From: Saprospiraceae bacterium
GTDB lineage: Bacteria > Bacteroidota > Bacteroidia > Chitinophagales > Saprospiraceae
NCBI GenBank assembly: GCA_014379065.1
Contig: JACMMM010000445.1
Coordinates: forward strand, 1-8,882
DNA length: 8,882 nucleotides
Direction of reading: 5' to 3'
Shown here: in pieces, positions 1 through 7,646 of the stretch
Layout: each line of letters begins with the position of its first letter
How positions within the stretch are numbered: the stretch's first letter is position 1
Made by a program: the position numbers and the translations under genes
Notes under the pieces: generated by a model
Told to the model about the DNA's origin: nothing
Database searches by the model: none
What the model saw: the letters and a program-made list of their open reading frames with translations, nothing else

Positions 1-125
1 AACCCACAGATAGCGTACCTACGGCACGCCAACTCACATTCATCTTGTCTACCAAGATTTCGTCCCTCTGGGACGTGCAGACCCCAAATTTCGGAATGAT
101 CCATGTTTGCCCCAAAAGCACTACC
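1..125. other. Non-coding flank downstream of tpiA with two short palindromes
   Basis: No convincing reading frame is seen in this stretch, which lies 3' of tpiA. It holds two compact palindromes with three-base loops. One is at 13-29 (GCGTACC-TAC-GGCACGC, one mismatch, which becomes a G-U pair in minus-strand RNA). The other is at 61-75 (CGTCCC-TCT-GGGACG, perfect). Neither is followed by a T-run on the minus strand, so neither is a classical intrinsic terminator for tpiA, although they could act as 3'-end stabilisers. From memory, palindromes of the type CGTCCCTnnGGGACG occur as dispersed intergenic repeats in Bacteroidota and some other genomes; this could not be tested here. Confidence 0.5.
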
Positions 126-881
126 CTATTTCAGCGCTGCCACAATCGTGGCGAAATCGTCTGCTTTTAGCGATGCTCCTCCAATGAGACCGCCGTCCAC
201 GTCGGGCTGTGAAAACAGTTCAGCCGCATTTTGGGCGTTGCAAGAGCCTCCATAGAGAATCGGCGTTTGGTCCGCTACGATTTTGCCGTATTTCTTGGCC
301 ACCAGAACGCGAATGGCCTGGTGCATCTCCTGAGCTTGCTGGCTGGAAGCCGTTCGCCCTGTCCCAATAGCCCAAATGGGCTCATACGCGATGACAACCT
401 TTCTAAAATCTTCTTCCTTTAGGTGAAAAAGGCTGGCTTTCAGTTGTTTTGCCACATACCCAACATGGGTGTCCACTTCGCGGATATGGAGCGGTTCGCC
501 ACAGCAAAATATCGGGCGCATCCCCCGAGCAAGGGTCACATTCACCTTGGCAGCAAGCACTGCATTTTTTTCATTAAAAAATTGCCGCCGCTCCGAATGC
601 CCAATAATAACAAATTCACAACCTACCGATACAAGCATGTCTGCCGAAACTTCCCCCGTGTATGCACCTTTTTCTTCTTGGTGGCAGTTTTGGGCAGCAA
701 GCTGGAAGTGCTTGCGCACTTTGAGCATTTTACCCAGATCGCGCAAGTAAGGATAAGGCGGCGCGATGACGACGAGTCCTTTCGGTTTATCTACTTTCTC
801 CAGGATAGCCCTGGTGAGTTCAATACCCTCCTCCAAGGTTTTATTCATTTTCCAGTTTCCGGCTACTATTTGCTGGCGCAT
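126..881 (-). CDS. tpiA: Triosephosphate isomerase
   Basis: Cytoplasmic enzyme that interconverts dihydroxyacetone phosphate and glyceraldehyde 3-phosphate in glycolysis and gluconeogenesis. The 251-residue length is normal for the family. Expected motifs are present in order: GNWKMN with substrate-binding N9 and catalytic K11, GHSERR with catalytic H95, AYEPIWAIGTG with catalytic base E167, then LYGGSCNAQN and DGGLIGGASL, which form the phosphate-binding loops. The start is the ATG just before the conserved N-terminal RQQIVAGNWKMN, so little extension or trimming is possible. No Shine-Dalgarno is seen, as is usual in Bacteroidota. It lies 42 bp downstream of a small secreted-protein gene on the same strand and is probably read from that gene's transcript, because the gap offers little room for a promoter. 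All catalytic residues are intact. Function is taken from family conservation. Confidence 0.98.
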   Translation of the reverse strand: MRQQIVAGNWKMNKTLEEGIELTRAILEKVDKPKGLVVIAPPYPYLRDLGKMLKVRKHFQLAAQNCHQEEKGAYTGEVSADMLVSVGCEFVIIGHSERRQFFNEKNAVLAAKVNVTLARGMRPIFCCGEPLHIREVDTHVGYVAKQLKASLFHLKEEDFRKVVIAYEPIWAIGTGRTASSQQAQEMHQAIRVLVAKKYGKIVADQTPILYGGSCNAQNAAELFSQPDVDGGLIGGASLKADDFATIVAALK

Positions 882-923
882 GGATATTAATGTGATTTGT
901 TGAAAACTAAATAAGGGCGCGGA

Positions 924-1403
924 TTAATCGTAAGCGACAAAACTGGATGCGATGGCTACAGCTTCATCAAAATAATCATCGTCATAAGCAATGACAACCA
1001 CGAGGTTAGTGCTGCTTTTTTTGTCCAAAAGCGCCATTACAACGGCATTCACCCCGTCTTTTTTACCTTTGATGTAATAACCGGTAAAGTCGTCAATGTT
1101 GATCTCGTCGGCTTCCTCCAATGCATCGTAGTGCATTTCTGTTGCCATGGCCAAAACCACCTCAGAAAGGTGCTCTTTTTCGATGTTCTCATCCTGAATG
1201 GGGGCAATACTCAAAACAAGATTGTCATTGGAAGCGGTATATTCCTCTGCATTGTTGGTAGTGACTTTAAAGTCATCTGGTACGGTAAAACCCACCCCGT
1301 GGGTATCCCAACGCATTTCGGTTTGTGCAACAAGGTTGTTGGAGGCAACCAAGAGCATGAAAATGGAAGTTAATAGGGCGAAAATTGATCGGTTGTTTCT
1401 CAT
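924..1403 (-). CDS. Small secreted protein of unknown function
   Basis: 159 residues, function not recognised. The N-terminus is a clear signal peptide: a basic start (MRNNR), a hydrophobic core over residues 7-20, and probable cleavage after LVA, leaving Gln27 first. The mature part of about 133 residues looks like a compact alpha/beta domain. It has a GVGFTVPDDFKV segment, a central helix, FTGYYIKGKKDGVNAVVMAL, and an acidic end (IAYDDDYFDEAVAIASSF). This loosely recalls PsbP/DUF1795-like folds, but that is only an impression. The frame stays open upstream to a GTG at 1532, giving 202 residues. The internal ATG at 1403 is preferred because it starts the signal peptide and because the longer form would translate through the intrinsic terminator at 1458-1499. 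A weak TAnnTTTG-like box (TACCTTCG, minus strand, 1441-1434) could serve as its promoter. It probably leads an operon with tpiA. Confidence 0.8.
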   Translation of the reverse strand: MRNNRSIFALLTSIFMLLVASNNLVAQTEMRWDTHGVGFTVPDDFKVTTNNAEEYTASNDNLVLSIAPIQDENIEKEHLSEVVLAMATEMHYDALEEADEINIDDFTGYYIKGKKDGVNAVVMALLDKKSSTNLVVVIAYDDDYFDEAVAIASSFVAYD

Positions 1404-1457
1404 TGAAAAATATGTTTCGGTAAAAATTGAGCGCGAAGGTATGCATGATGGGCGCTT

Positions 1458-1499
1458 AAAAAGCGAGCCGCCACCCAAATAATTGGGAAGCGGCCCGCT
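1458..1499 (-). terminator. Intrinsic terminator of the giant exoprotein gene
   Basis: On the minus strand a long GC-rich hairpin is followed directly by TTTTT. The arms are 1462-1478 and 1483-1499, pairing as AGCG/CGCT, GCCGC/GCGGC and CCCAA/TTGGG, with one single and one double mismatch and an ATAA loop. The T-run is at 1462-1458. The hairpin starts 34 bp after the stop codon of the giant gene and ends about 55 bp before the ATG of the next gene. It should therefore end the giant transcript and separate it from the small-protein/tpiA unit. There is no T-run on the plus-strand side, so it is one-directional. Confidence 0.88.
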
Positions 1500-1532
1500 G
1501 CTACTGAATGCGAAAAATATTTCGCGGAGCAC

Positions 1533-4500
1533 TTATCTACCTACTGCCACTTTCACGAACATTGCTTGGCCATTGGCCTGTACGCGAAGGGTATAGACCC
1601 CGGCGGCAAGATCGCCATAATCAAATGAACGAAGCATAGATCCGGTACCAAAGTCGGCGGTTTCGCGCTTTATCTGTTGGCCGAGCGCGTTGAAGAGGAC
1701 AAACTCCACCTCGTCTTGTGGCAATCCGTTCATTTCCACGTTGAAAACTCCTGTGTTCGGGTTCGGGAAAAGACGGAAATTTTGAATCCAAGCCGCTTCG
1801 CCCGTACCAGAAGTGATGACGATGGTTTGCTGATAAATCCCTGTACCACAATTATTTGTAGCAACAAGCGAAACAGTGTAAGTTCCGGGAGCAGTATATG
1901 TGTGGGTTGGATTTTCCTCATTGCTGGTATTGCCGTCTCCAAAATTCCAAGCAAAGGAAGTCGCATTTTGTGAGGTACTGGTAAATGCAACGGTAGTTTG
2001 GCTGGCAGCAAACGTAAAGTTTGCGGTCGGGGTAGGTTGCACGGTGATGTAAGCCGGGAACGACTGTGTTGCAGTGCCAAAAATGTTCGTTACCACCAAT
2101 ACTACTTCGTATGTGCCGGGGGCGCTATAACTGACCAATGGGTTTTGATCCGTGCTAGTGCCAGGCGTTCCCCCTAGGAAAGTCCAACTCCAGACGGTCG
2201 GTTCACCAGCAGATTCGTCGGTAAACTGTACTGAGAATGGCAAACAACCCGTCGTGTTGTTGGCAGTGATTTTGGGAACCGGTGGAGAACCTTGCACGAC
2301 AACCGTCTGCGTGAATGTCACAGTACCACAGTCATTCGTAGCACTAAGCGTTACCTGATAGGACCCAACTTGAGCATAATCATGGCTTGGGTTAGCCTCC
2401 GTACTCGCGGCGCTGCCATCGCCAAAATCCCAGGAATAGGAATTGCCGTTAATGGAAATATTGTTGAACACCGCCGTCAGCCCGCCAATCTGGTAAGTGA
2501 AGCCAGCAGTGGGTGTAGTACCTACGGTAATCGTAGTCGTGCTGGTGCTGCTGCCTGCAGCATTGGAAGCTGTAAGTGTTACGACGTAGACACCTGGCGT
2601 ATTCCAAGCTACAATGGGGTTTTCTTGCGTAGAAGCAGGTGGGTTGCCACCAGGAAATTCCCAGGCATAGGTCGTAGCGTTGCTGCTTGAGGCATTGGTA
2701 AACTGAACCGTAAACGGTGTGCAACCTGCCGATGCGCTTGTCGTGAAGTTTGCAGTTGGCGGCGTAACAATCGTAACCGTTTGTTCAAAAATGGTGCCGC
2801 CACAATTGTTTGAAGCCGTAAGCGTCACGTTGTAAACGCCATCGTTGGCATACGTGTGTGTTGGATCCGATGACGTGCTGTTGCTTCCATCTCCAAAATT
2901 CCAGATGTAGGAAGTTGCATTTACAGAGGTATTGGTGAAGGTGGCTATAGAACCGTTTACGCTAGAGATAAATCCAGCGCTGGGTGCTCCATTTACGGTA
3001 ATAATACCCGGCTGCGTAAACGAATCGGTGCTTCCACCTATTGAGGTGACCACGAGGGTCACATCGTACACGCCAGGCGTGAAGTACTGCACGGTTGGGT
3101 TTTCGTCTGTCGAACTGCTGGGGGTTCCTCCAGGGAAGTCCCATTCCCAACTTACTGGATTGCCAGATGAAATATCGGCAAAGTTGACGGTTAAAACTGC
3201 ACAGCCACTAGAGGTACTCGCCGAAAAACCTGCCCCAGGCTCTGTATTGATGATCACGTTTTGCGTAAAGGTGCTGGTGCCACAGTTGTTGGAAGCGGTC
3301 AGCACCACAGTATATGTGCCGTCTGCAGCGTAACCATGCGTTGGGTTGGGGTTGGTGCTGCTGTTACCATCGCCAAAGTCCCAATTGTAGGAGAGACTAT
3401 TGGATGAAGCGTTGGTAAATGTGGCTGTCAAAACGGAGACTGTGGAAGTGAAATTGGCCGTTGGACCACCACTCACAACAATAATTCGCGTCGCCGTGCT
3501 GCTTCCAGCTGCATTTGAAACCGTCAGTGTAACCGTATAAGTGCCGGGTAAGGCATACTCAACGCTGGGCGGATTCTGAGCGGTAGAACTGGATGGATTG
3601 CCGCCTGGGAATTGCCAATCATAAGCGCTGGCATTTGAACTGGAAGTATTGGTAAATTGAACCGTAAGCGGTGCACAACCAGCGTTGGTCGAGGCTGTAA
3701 AGCCTGCGCTTGGCGTCGAAGCGACCGTTACACTCTGGGTCTTTGTAGTAGTACCGCAAGCATTGGTAGCACTCAAAATGACGGTGTATGTCCCATCATT
3801 TGCATAAGTGTGCGAGGGATTGACCGCCGAACTGTTGCCACCATCACCAAAGTCCCAAGCGTAAGAAGTCGCGCCAGTAGTAGTATTGGTAAAAGTGACT
3901 GTCAAACTGTTGGCCGCGCTGGTAAATCCTGTTGAAGGCGTGGTGTTCACCACGATATAATTGGTGCGACTGAAGGTGTCCCGGCCAGACGAGTTGATCG
4001 CAATCAGCGTAGCAGAATAGGTCCCGGCGGTTAAATAAACAACAACAGGGTTCTGCAAGGTGGAGCTATTGGGCGTTCCTCCTGGGAATTCCCACAAGAA
4101 TGAGGTAGAATTCGTGGTAGAACTGTTGTTAAACTGTACGATCAAAGGAGCACAACCATTGGCAGGTGTTGCTGTAAAGTTTGCCTTTGGGTTCGTCACA
4201 ATCTTTACCAACTGCGTGTCATTGACTGTACCGCAGTCATTGGTGGCACGCATGATTACCTGATAAATGTAGGTGCTGTCGTATGATGGGTAGTCGTGTA
4301 TCGGATTGGCCGATGTACTACTATCGCCATCACCAAAAGTCCACAGATACGAAGTGGCGCCAGCAGAAGTGTTCGTGAAGGCAACCGTCGTGTCGTTACT
4401 ACCAATAGCATAGGTAAAGCCGGGAGTCGGAACCGTATTCACCGTGATGGTGCTCGTAGTCGTACTGCTCCCATTCGCATTCGTAGCAGTCAAGGTGACG

Positions 4501-7500
4501 GTGTAAACACCCGGGTTGCTATATGCCACTGTTGGGGTGGTGGCCGTCGAAGTTGCAGGATTGCCGCCGGGGAAGTCCCAACTGTAAGAGACGGCGCCAG
4601 TAGAATTGTTGCTAAAATTAACTGTCAGCGGAGTAGCTGCCGGAGTCCAACAATTGTCAATTGGAATAGCGTTGGCTGCAGCGCCAGCGTGTGCGGAAAG
4701 CCTGCAGGCTTCTTCAATGGTCCTTAAAACATTATAATGATTGATGGTTTGGCCGTAATCCCCGTTCGCCACATGAGCGCCATAAAAGACGGTAGCGATC
4801 TTGGTATTACCGGAAGAAGCATTCTCATCGTATGTGACAATAAGCAAGGAGTTGTGATTGACACACCATTGCTTGTAAGCGTCCAGATTGTTTTGGATCC
4901 AGTTATCGAACTGTTTAACACTGTTATTTAACGGAGGGCAAACATCATGACCACCACTGCATTGATCAGGAACCACGAAAGCAACATTGGGGAGGCTATC
5001 AAAATTGACAGGGAAGGCTGTAAAAGGCCGGTTGGTTGTCGCCGGGATCTGATTTGTTCCAACGCCCATCCAGTTGGCAGCGGGATTGTGGCTTCTGAAA
5101 TAATTTCCGCTGAAGGCTCCATTAAATCCGACTGAGGGCAAGCCTTCAGAATAGGTAAGATAGGATTTTTGGGCATCTATTAATTCACGACCCAGATTTG
5201 CGGTAGTAAATACCGTATTGATCAGATTATCGTTTGTGATTCCCTGATTGCTGCCGGAGTATAGCGCGAGATAGTTAGGCTGGCTTTGATCGAAAACAGC
5301 ATTTGAATTGCTGAATTTGGCTCCATTATTTGCCAATGAATTGATATATGGAGCACTGGGATTGCCAAATACAGCATCCGAATTAGCTTTCCCACCCACC
5401 ACGATCACAATATGATCATAAGCGGGCACCGGATTGTATGGGATACAGCCACTCGAAGGGTTGGCCGTGAAAGACGCTGTTGGAGCGCTTGACGCTATGA
5501 TTTCTACCGGTTTGGATTTGGTAGTGCTGCCGCACTCATTGGTCGCGGTGAGCACCACGATGTAATTACCGGGGGCTGCGTAAGTATGCACCGGATTAGC
5601 CAGAGCGCTGGTACCCCCGTCGCCAAAATCCCACAAGTAAGAAGTGGCGGTACCAATGGTTGTGTTTGTAAAAGTTGCTGTCGAGCCGTTGACTGTAAAG
5701 TTGAAATTCGCCGCTGGCGTTGTCTTCACCGTAATGTAATCTGTGCGTGTAAACGTGCTGGAACCCGAGCCGTTTGTAGCCTTAAGCGTGATTGAATAAG
5801 TGCCTGCGAGTGTATAAACGACCGTTGGATTGGTCTGATTGGAAGCAGAAGGCGCTCCCCCAGGGAATGACCAGACATAAGTAACCGAATTCGAAGAGGA
5901 CTGATTGTTCATCGTTACCACAAGCGGCGTACAACCATTCGTTGGGCTTGCCTCAAATAATGCGGATGGGGCGGTATTTATAATTAAGGATTTTGTTGAT
6001 TGGCCGCATGAATTTATGGCCTTCAAAAGGACAACGTATGTACCTGCCACAGGATATTCGTACACCGGATTGGCATCCGTGCTAAAACCACCATCGCCGA
6101 AATCCCACTCGTAAGAAGTAGCATTCGTCGAAGTATTGGTAAAGGTCACTATGAGCCCATTAACGGAAAAAGTGAAGTTGGCCACTGGCAATGCCGTAAT
6201 TTCTACCGATTGGGTAATCGAATTGGGGTTACCTTGTCCTGAGACGGTAAGCGATACAGACTTTGTGCCTGGAGTGGCCCAGGTCACTGTCGGGTTCTGT
6301 TGGTTCGAACTTGAAGGAACACCACCTGGGAAAGCCCAAGCCCATGCAGTGATATTGCCAGTAGAAAGGTCGGTAAATGAGACAGGTTGATTTTGACAGC
6401 CCGGGTTGGGCGACCAATCAAAACCTGCAACGAGCGGTGGCGGTGGTGGGCCACATGCCGAAAGGCACCCGCTATTGATTTTGTTCTGCATGTAGCCATT
6501 TATGGAACCTTGCGATGCATCACTCCAAGTGGTGCTATTTGATACCGACGGGGCCATAATGAAACCACTGTTTGGGGCATCATGAGCGGCGGTAAAATTG
6601 TGACCGAGTTCGTGAGAAGTCATGCAGCGCAAATGCTCTGCATTTCCGGTAAAGTCCTGCAAACAGTGATACTTCGCATTGTTACAGATTCCGCCGAGGT
6701 AGGCGATGCCCACTGTACCGCCATTGAAATCCCGGTTGGTCCAAAGTTCACCATTATCAAACGACACCCCAAAACCACCATTATTACCCCAAGTACGAAA
6801 ATCGTCAAGCAGGGTACCGGCATCGGTTGATTGTGTCCAGGGGTCAGTTCCTGAAACAACGAATTGCGTTACGATGTTAAAACTAAGGTCGTGGTTAAAA
6901 TTTCCTGTGTAGTCTACTTGAACATCATTGATGACAGCAATATTATGGTCTTGAACGGCCCCTACAGAACCGTACTTATCAAACATTTTTCGGTCTGAGG
7001 CAATGGCAATTTCCAGTTCGTAACAAGCAGAATTCCCTGCTTTGTTGGCGGCTCCATTTTCGGCCTCATGTTCAAGGCGGTGGCGTTCCATTTGTTCCTG
7101 TGTTACGCCACACGCATCGGCCGACGTAATTGGGATGACTGCGCTTTTAGGGTACAGCACAAAAAGGTCGTGAGATGCGGAAGGTATGTAATACCAAAGC
7201 GGTTCGATGTAATACCTTTCCAAGCCCTCTTCCACAAAACCGTAGAGAAATTCGCCGTTCATCGCCAGACGTACCCGACCACCGCCATTAAGCTCGTAAC
7301 CTTTGAATGCAATGTTGCTTTTGGGGTAACTGGTCGTTGTGCCTTGCGGTGTGTGCACCTGAAGGGAATAATATTCTGAAACAATGGGATTAACGGTCAA
7401 TTCCAGCCGCCAATCGTGGGTGCCGACCTTGAGTTGGGCAGGTGCATCTGCGTTGGATTTCACATAGGTATCCAAGGTGCTAGCGTCCAATTTAAACACT

Positions 7501-7646
7501 TGGAAATTGCTAAACTGTTGCGACAGCGAAAGTGACGCATACGGTTCTAAAGACGCCGTAAAAGACTGTGCGCCTAGTTGGGATCCAGAAAAAAGCAAGA
7601 AAGAAATTGCTGCATAGCAACAATACAGGCGTAGAAACTTAGCCAT
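1533..7646 (-). CDS. Giant T9SS-secreted metalloprotease with 16 PKD domains and an inserted phosphoesterase domain
   Basis: 2037 residues, extracellular or surface-attached. Domain order: signal peptide 1-26 (cleavage before Gln27); propeptide-like region 27-207; reprolysin-like metzincin about 208-395 with zinc motif HELGHNFTAAH (345-355) and a Met-turn candidate (IMAPS, M364); penta-proline linker 400-404; sixteen PKD domains about 406-1945; phosphoesterase-like domain about 740-1000 lying inside the fifth PKD domain; and a T9SS type A sorting domain about 1953-2037, which begins FRLFPNPNTGVF and contains LAAGVYTLRV. By family knowledge it should cross the inner membrane by Sec, then be exported by T9SS with removal of the sorting domain. 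The protease looks active. The substrate is unknown; degradation of protein or prey surfaces is inference. The start is fixed by the signal peptide; no Shine-Dalgarno or TAnnTTTG box was found. It is transcribed alone and ends at the terminator at 1458-1499. Confidence 0.95.
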   Translation of the reverse strand: MAKFLRLYCCYAAISFLLFSGSQLGAQSFTASLEPYASLSLSQQFSNFQVFKLDASTLDTYVKSNADAPAQLKVGTHDWRLELTVNPIVSEYYSLQVHTPQGTTTSYPKSNIAFKGYELNGGGRVRLAMNGEFLYGFVEEGLERYYIEPLWYYIPSASHDLFVLYPKSAVIPITSADACGVTQEQMERHRLEHEAENGAANKAGNSACYELEIAIASDRKMFDKYGSVGAVQDHNIAVINDVQVDYTGNFNHDLSFNIVTQFVVSGTDPWTQSTDAGTLLDDFRTWGNNGGFGVSFDNGELWTNRDFNGGTVGIAYLGGICNNAKYHCLQDFTGNAEHLRCMTSHELGHNFTAAHDAPNSGFIMAPSVSNSTTWSDASQGSINGYMQNKINSGCLSACGPPPPPLVAGFDWSPNPGCQNQPVSFTDLSTGNITAWAWAFPGGVPSSSNQQNPTVTWATPGTKSVSLTVSGQGNPNSITQSVEITALPVANFTFSVNGLIVTFTNTSTNATSYEWDFGDGGFSTDANPVYEYPVAGTYVVLLKAINSCGQSTKSLIINTAPSALFEASPTNGCTPLVVTMNNQSSSNSVTYVWSFPGGAPSASNQTNPTVVYTLAGTYSITLKATNGSGSSTFTRTDYITVKTTPAANFNFTVNGSTATFTNTTIGTATSYLWDFGDGGTSALANPVHTYAAPGNYIVVLTATNECGSTTKSKPVEIIASSAPTASFTANPSSGCIPYNPVPAYDHIVIVVGGKANSDAVFGNPSAPYINSLANNGAKFSNSNAVFDQSQPNYLALYSGSNQGITNDNLINTVFTTANLGRELIDAQKSYLTYSEGLPSVGFNGAFSGNYFRSHNPAANWMGVGTNQIPATTNRPFTAFPVNFDSLPNVAFVVPDQCSGGHDVCPPLNNSVKQFDNWIQNNLDAYKQWCVNHNSLLIVTYDENASSGNTKIATVFYGAHVANGDYGQTINHYNVLRTIEEACRLSAHAGAAANAIPIDNCWTPAATPLTVNFSNNSTGAVSYSWDFPGGNPATSTATTPTVAYSNPGVYTVTLTATNANGSSTTTSTITVNTVPTPGFTYAIGSNDTTVAFTNTSAGATSYLWTFGDGDSSTSANPIHDYPSYDSTYIYQVIMRATNDCGTVNDTQLVKIVTNPKANFTATPANGCAPLIVQFNNSSTTNSTSFLWEFPGGTPNSSTLQNPVVVYLTAGTYSATLIAINSSGRDTFSRTNYIVVNTTPSTGFTSAANSLTVTFTNTTTGATSYAWDFGDGGNSSAVNPSHTYANDGTYTVILSATNACGTTTKTQSVTVASTPSAGFTASTNAGCAPLTVQFTNTSSSNASAYDWQFPGGNPSSSTAQNPPSVEYALPGTYTVTLTVSNAAGSSTATRIIVVSGGPTANFTSTVSVLTATFTNASSNSLSYNWDFGDGNSSTNPNPTHGYAADGTYTVVLTASNNCGTSTFTQNVIINTEPGAGFSASTSSGCAVLTVNFADISSGNPVSWEWDFPGGTPSSSTDENPTVQYFTPGVYDVTLVVTSIGGSTDSFTQPGIITVNGAPSAGFISSVNGSIATFTNTSVNATSYIWNFGDGSNSTSSDPTHTYANDGVYNVTLTASNNCGGTIFEQTVTIVTPPTANFTTSASAGCTPFTVQFTNASSSNATTYAWEFPGGNPPASTQENPIVAWNTPGVYVVTLTASNAAGSSTSTTTITVGTTPTAGFTYQIGGLTAVFNNISINGNSYSWDFGDGSAASTEANPSHDYAQVGSYQVTLSATNDCGTVTFTQTVVVQGSPPVPKITANNTTGCLPFSVQFTDESAGEPTVWSWTFLGGTPGTSTDQNPLVSYSAPGTYEVVLVVTNIFGTATQSFPAYITVQPTPTANFTFAASQTTVAFTSTSQNATSFAWNFGDGNTSNEENPTHTYTAPGTYTVSLVATNNCGTGIYQQTIVITSGTGEAAWIQNFRLFPNPNTGVFNVEMNGLPQDEVEFVLFNALGQQIKRETADFGTGSMLRSFDYGDLAAGVYTLRVQANGQAMFVKVAVGR
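1536..1790 (-). other. T9SS C-terminal sorting domain of the giant protein
   Basis: Residues about 1953-2037. The pattern FRLFPNPNTGVFNVEM, then FVLFNALGQQIKRE, then YGDLAAGVYTLRV and a basic end (KVAVGR) is that of the type A T9SS C-terminal domain (TIGR04183-like). By family knowledge it is recognised by the outer-membrane translocon and then cut off, with the mature protein often attached to surface lipopolysaccharide. It marks the organism as one that encodes T9SS. Confidence 0.94.
1812..6431 (-). repeat. Array of sixteen PKD domains in eight A/B pairs
   Basis: Residues about 406-1945 are PKD (Ig-like beta-sandwich) domains of two alternating types. Type A has GC near the start and an FPGG turn (F at 439, 594, 1025, 1187, 1346, 1504, 1664; FLGG at 1823). 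Type B has the classical FGDG turn (F at 516, 674, 1104, 1266, 1424, 1584, 1741, 1902) and ends N-x-CG. One A+B pair spans 155-162 residues, about 475 bp, so the DNA shows a long-period tandem repeat of diverged copies. Each domain has exactly one cysteine in a fixed place. Such arrays usually act as stalks or spacers, and sometimes as binding modules, on secreted Bacteroidota proteins. Confidence 0.93.
4629..5438 (-). other. Phosphoesterase (acid-phosphatase-like) domain inserted in the fifth PKD domain
   Basis: Residues 737-1006 carry about 270 extra residues in the loop between GCIP and LTVNF of a type A PKD domain. The core (about 742-1000) resembles the phosphoesterase/acid phosphatase family (PF04185). 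It has YDHIVIVV, APYINSLANNGAKFSNS, SQPNYLALYSGS (S788 is the nucleophile candidate), SEGLPSVGF, LPNVAFVVPD, HD at 900-901, LLIVTYDEN (D940, E941), FYGAHV and INHYNVLRTIEE. The family normally has a Glu-Asn metal-binding pair just after the first strand; here that place reads VVGGKANS (G751, G752). The family assignment is from memory of the pattern. Whether the domain is an active hydrolase is uncertain because of the missing pair. Confidence 0.83.
6462..7025 (-). other. Reprolysin-like zinc metalloprotease domain of the giant protein
   Basis: Residues about 208-395. The domain opens with ELEIAIASDRKMF, typical of the first strand of bacterial reprolysin-like (M12B-type) domains, and has a helix with the sequence HNIAVINDVQVDY. 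The catalytic stretch is HELGHNFTAAHD: zinc ligands H345, H349 and H355, catalytic base E346. A Met-turn (M364) lies nine residues after the last ligand. Cysteines at 208, 321, 328, 341, 394 and 398 could form disulfides in an extracellular protein. The N-terminal region 27-207 is the likely propeptide; no convincing cysteine switch was identified. All catalytic residues expected for a working metzincin are present. Confidence 0.9.

Noticed and set aside
423..890. Plus-strand open frames of 155 and 93 residues
   Set aside because: They are antisense to tpiA, which is certain from its catalytic motifs, and show no recognisable domain.
1404..1532. N-terminal extension of the small secreted protein to a GTG at 1532 (202 residues)
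   Set aside because: The extension would translate through the intrinsic terminator at 1458-1499 and would bury the signal peptide at residue 44; the ATG at 1403 is far better.
2152..4727. Several plus-strand open frames of 67-143 residues over the PKD array
   Set aside because: They recur because the repeated PKD coding sequence keeps opening the same antisense frame; no independent coding signal is seen.
4629..5438. Insert in the PKD array considered as a mobile element
   Set aside because: It is in frame, has no terminal inverted repeats or target duplication that can be seen, and codes for a phosphoesterase-like domain and not a transposase.
1812..6431. Regular DNA periodicity considered as a CRISPR or satellite array
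   Set aside because: The period of about 475 bp is fully explained by protein-coding PKD domain pairs with diverged codons; there are no short identical repeats with unique spacers.
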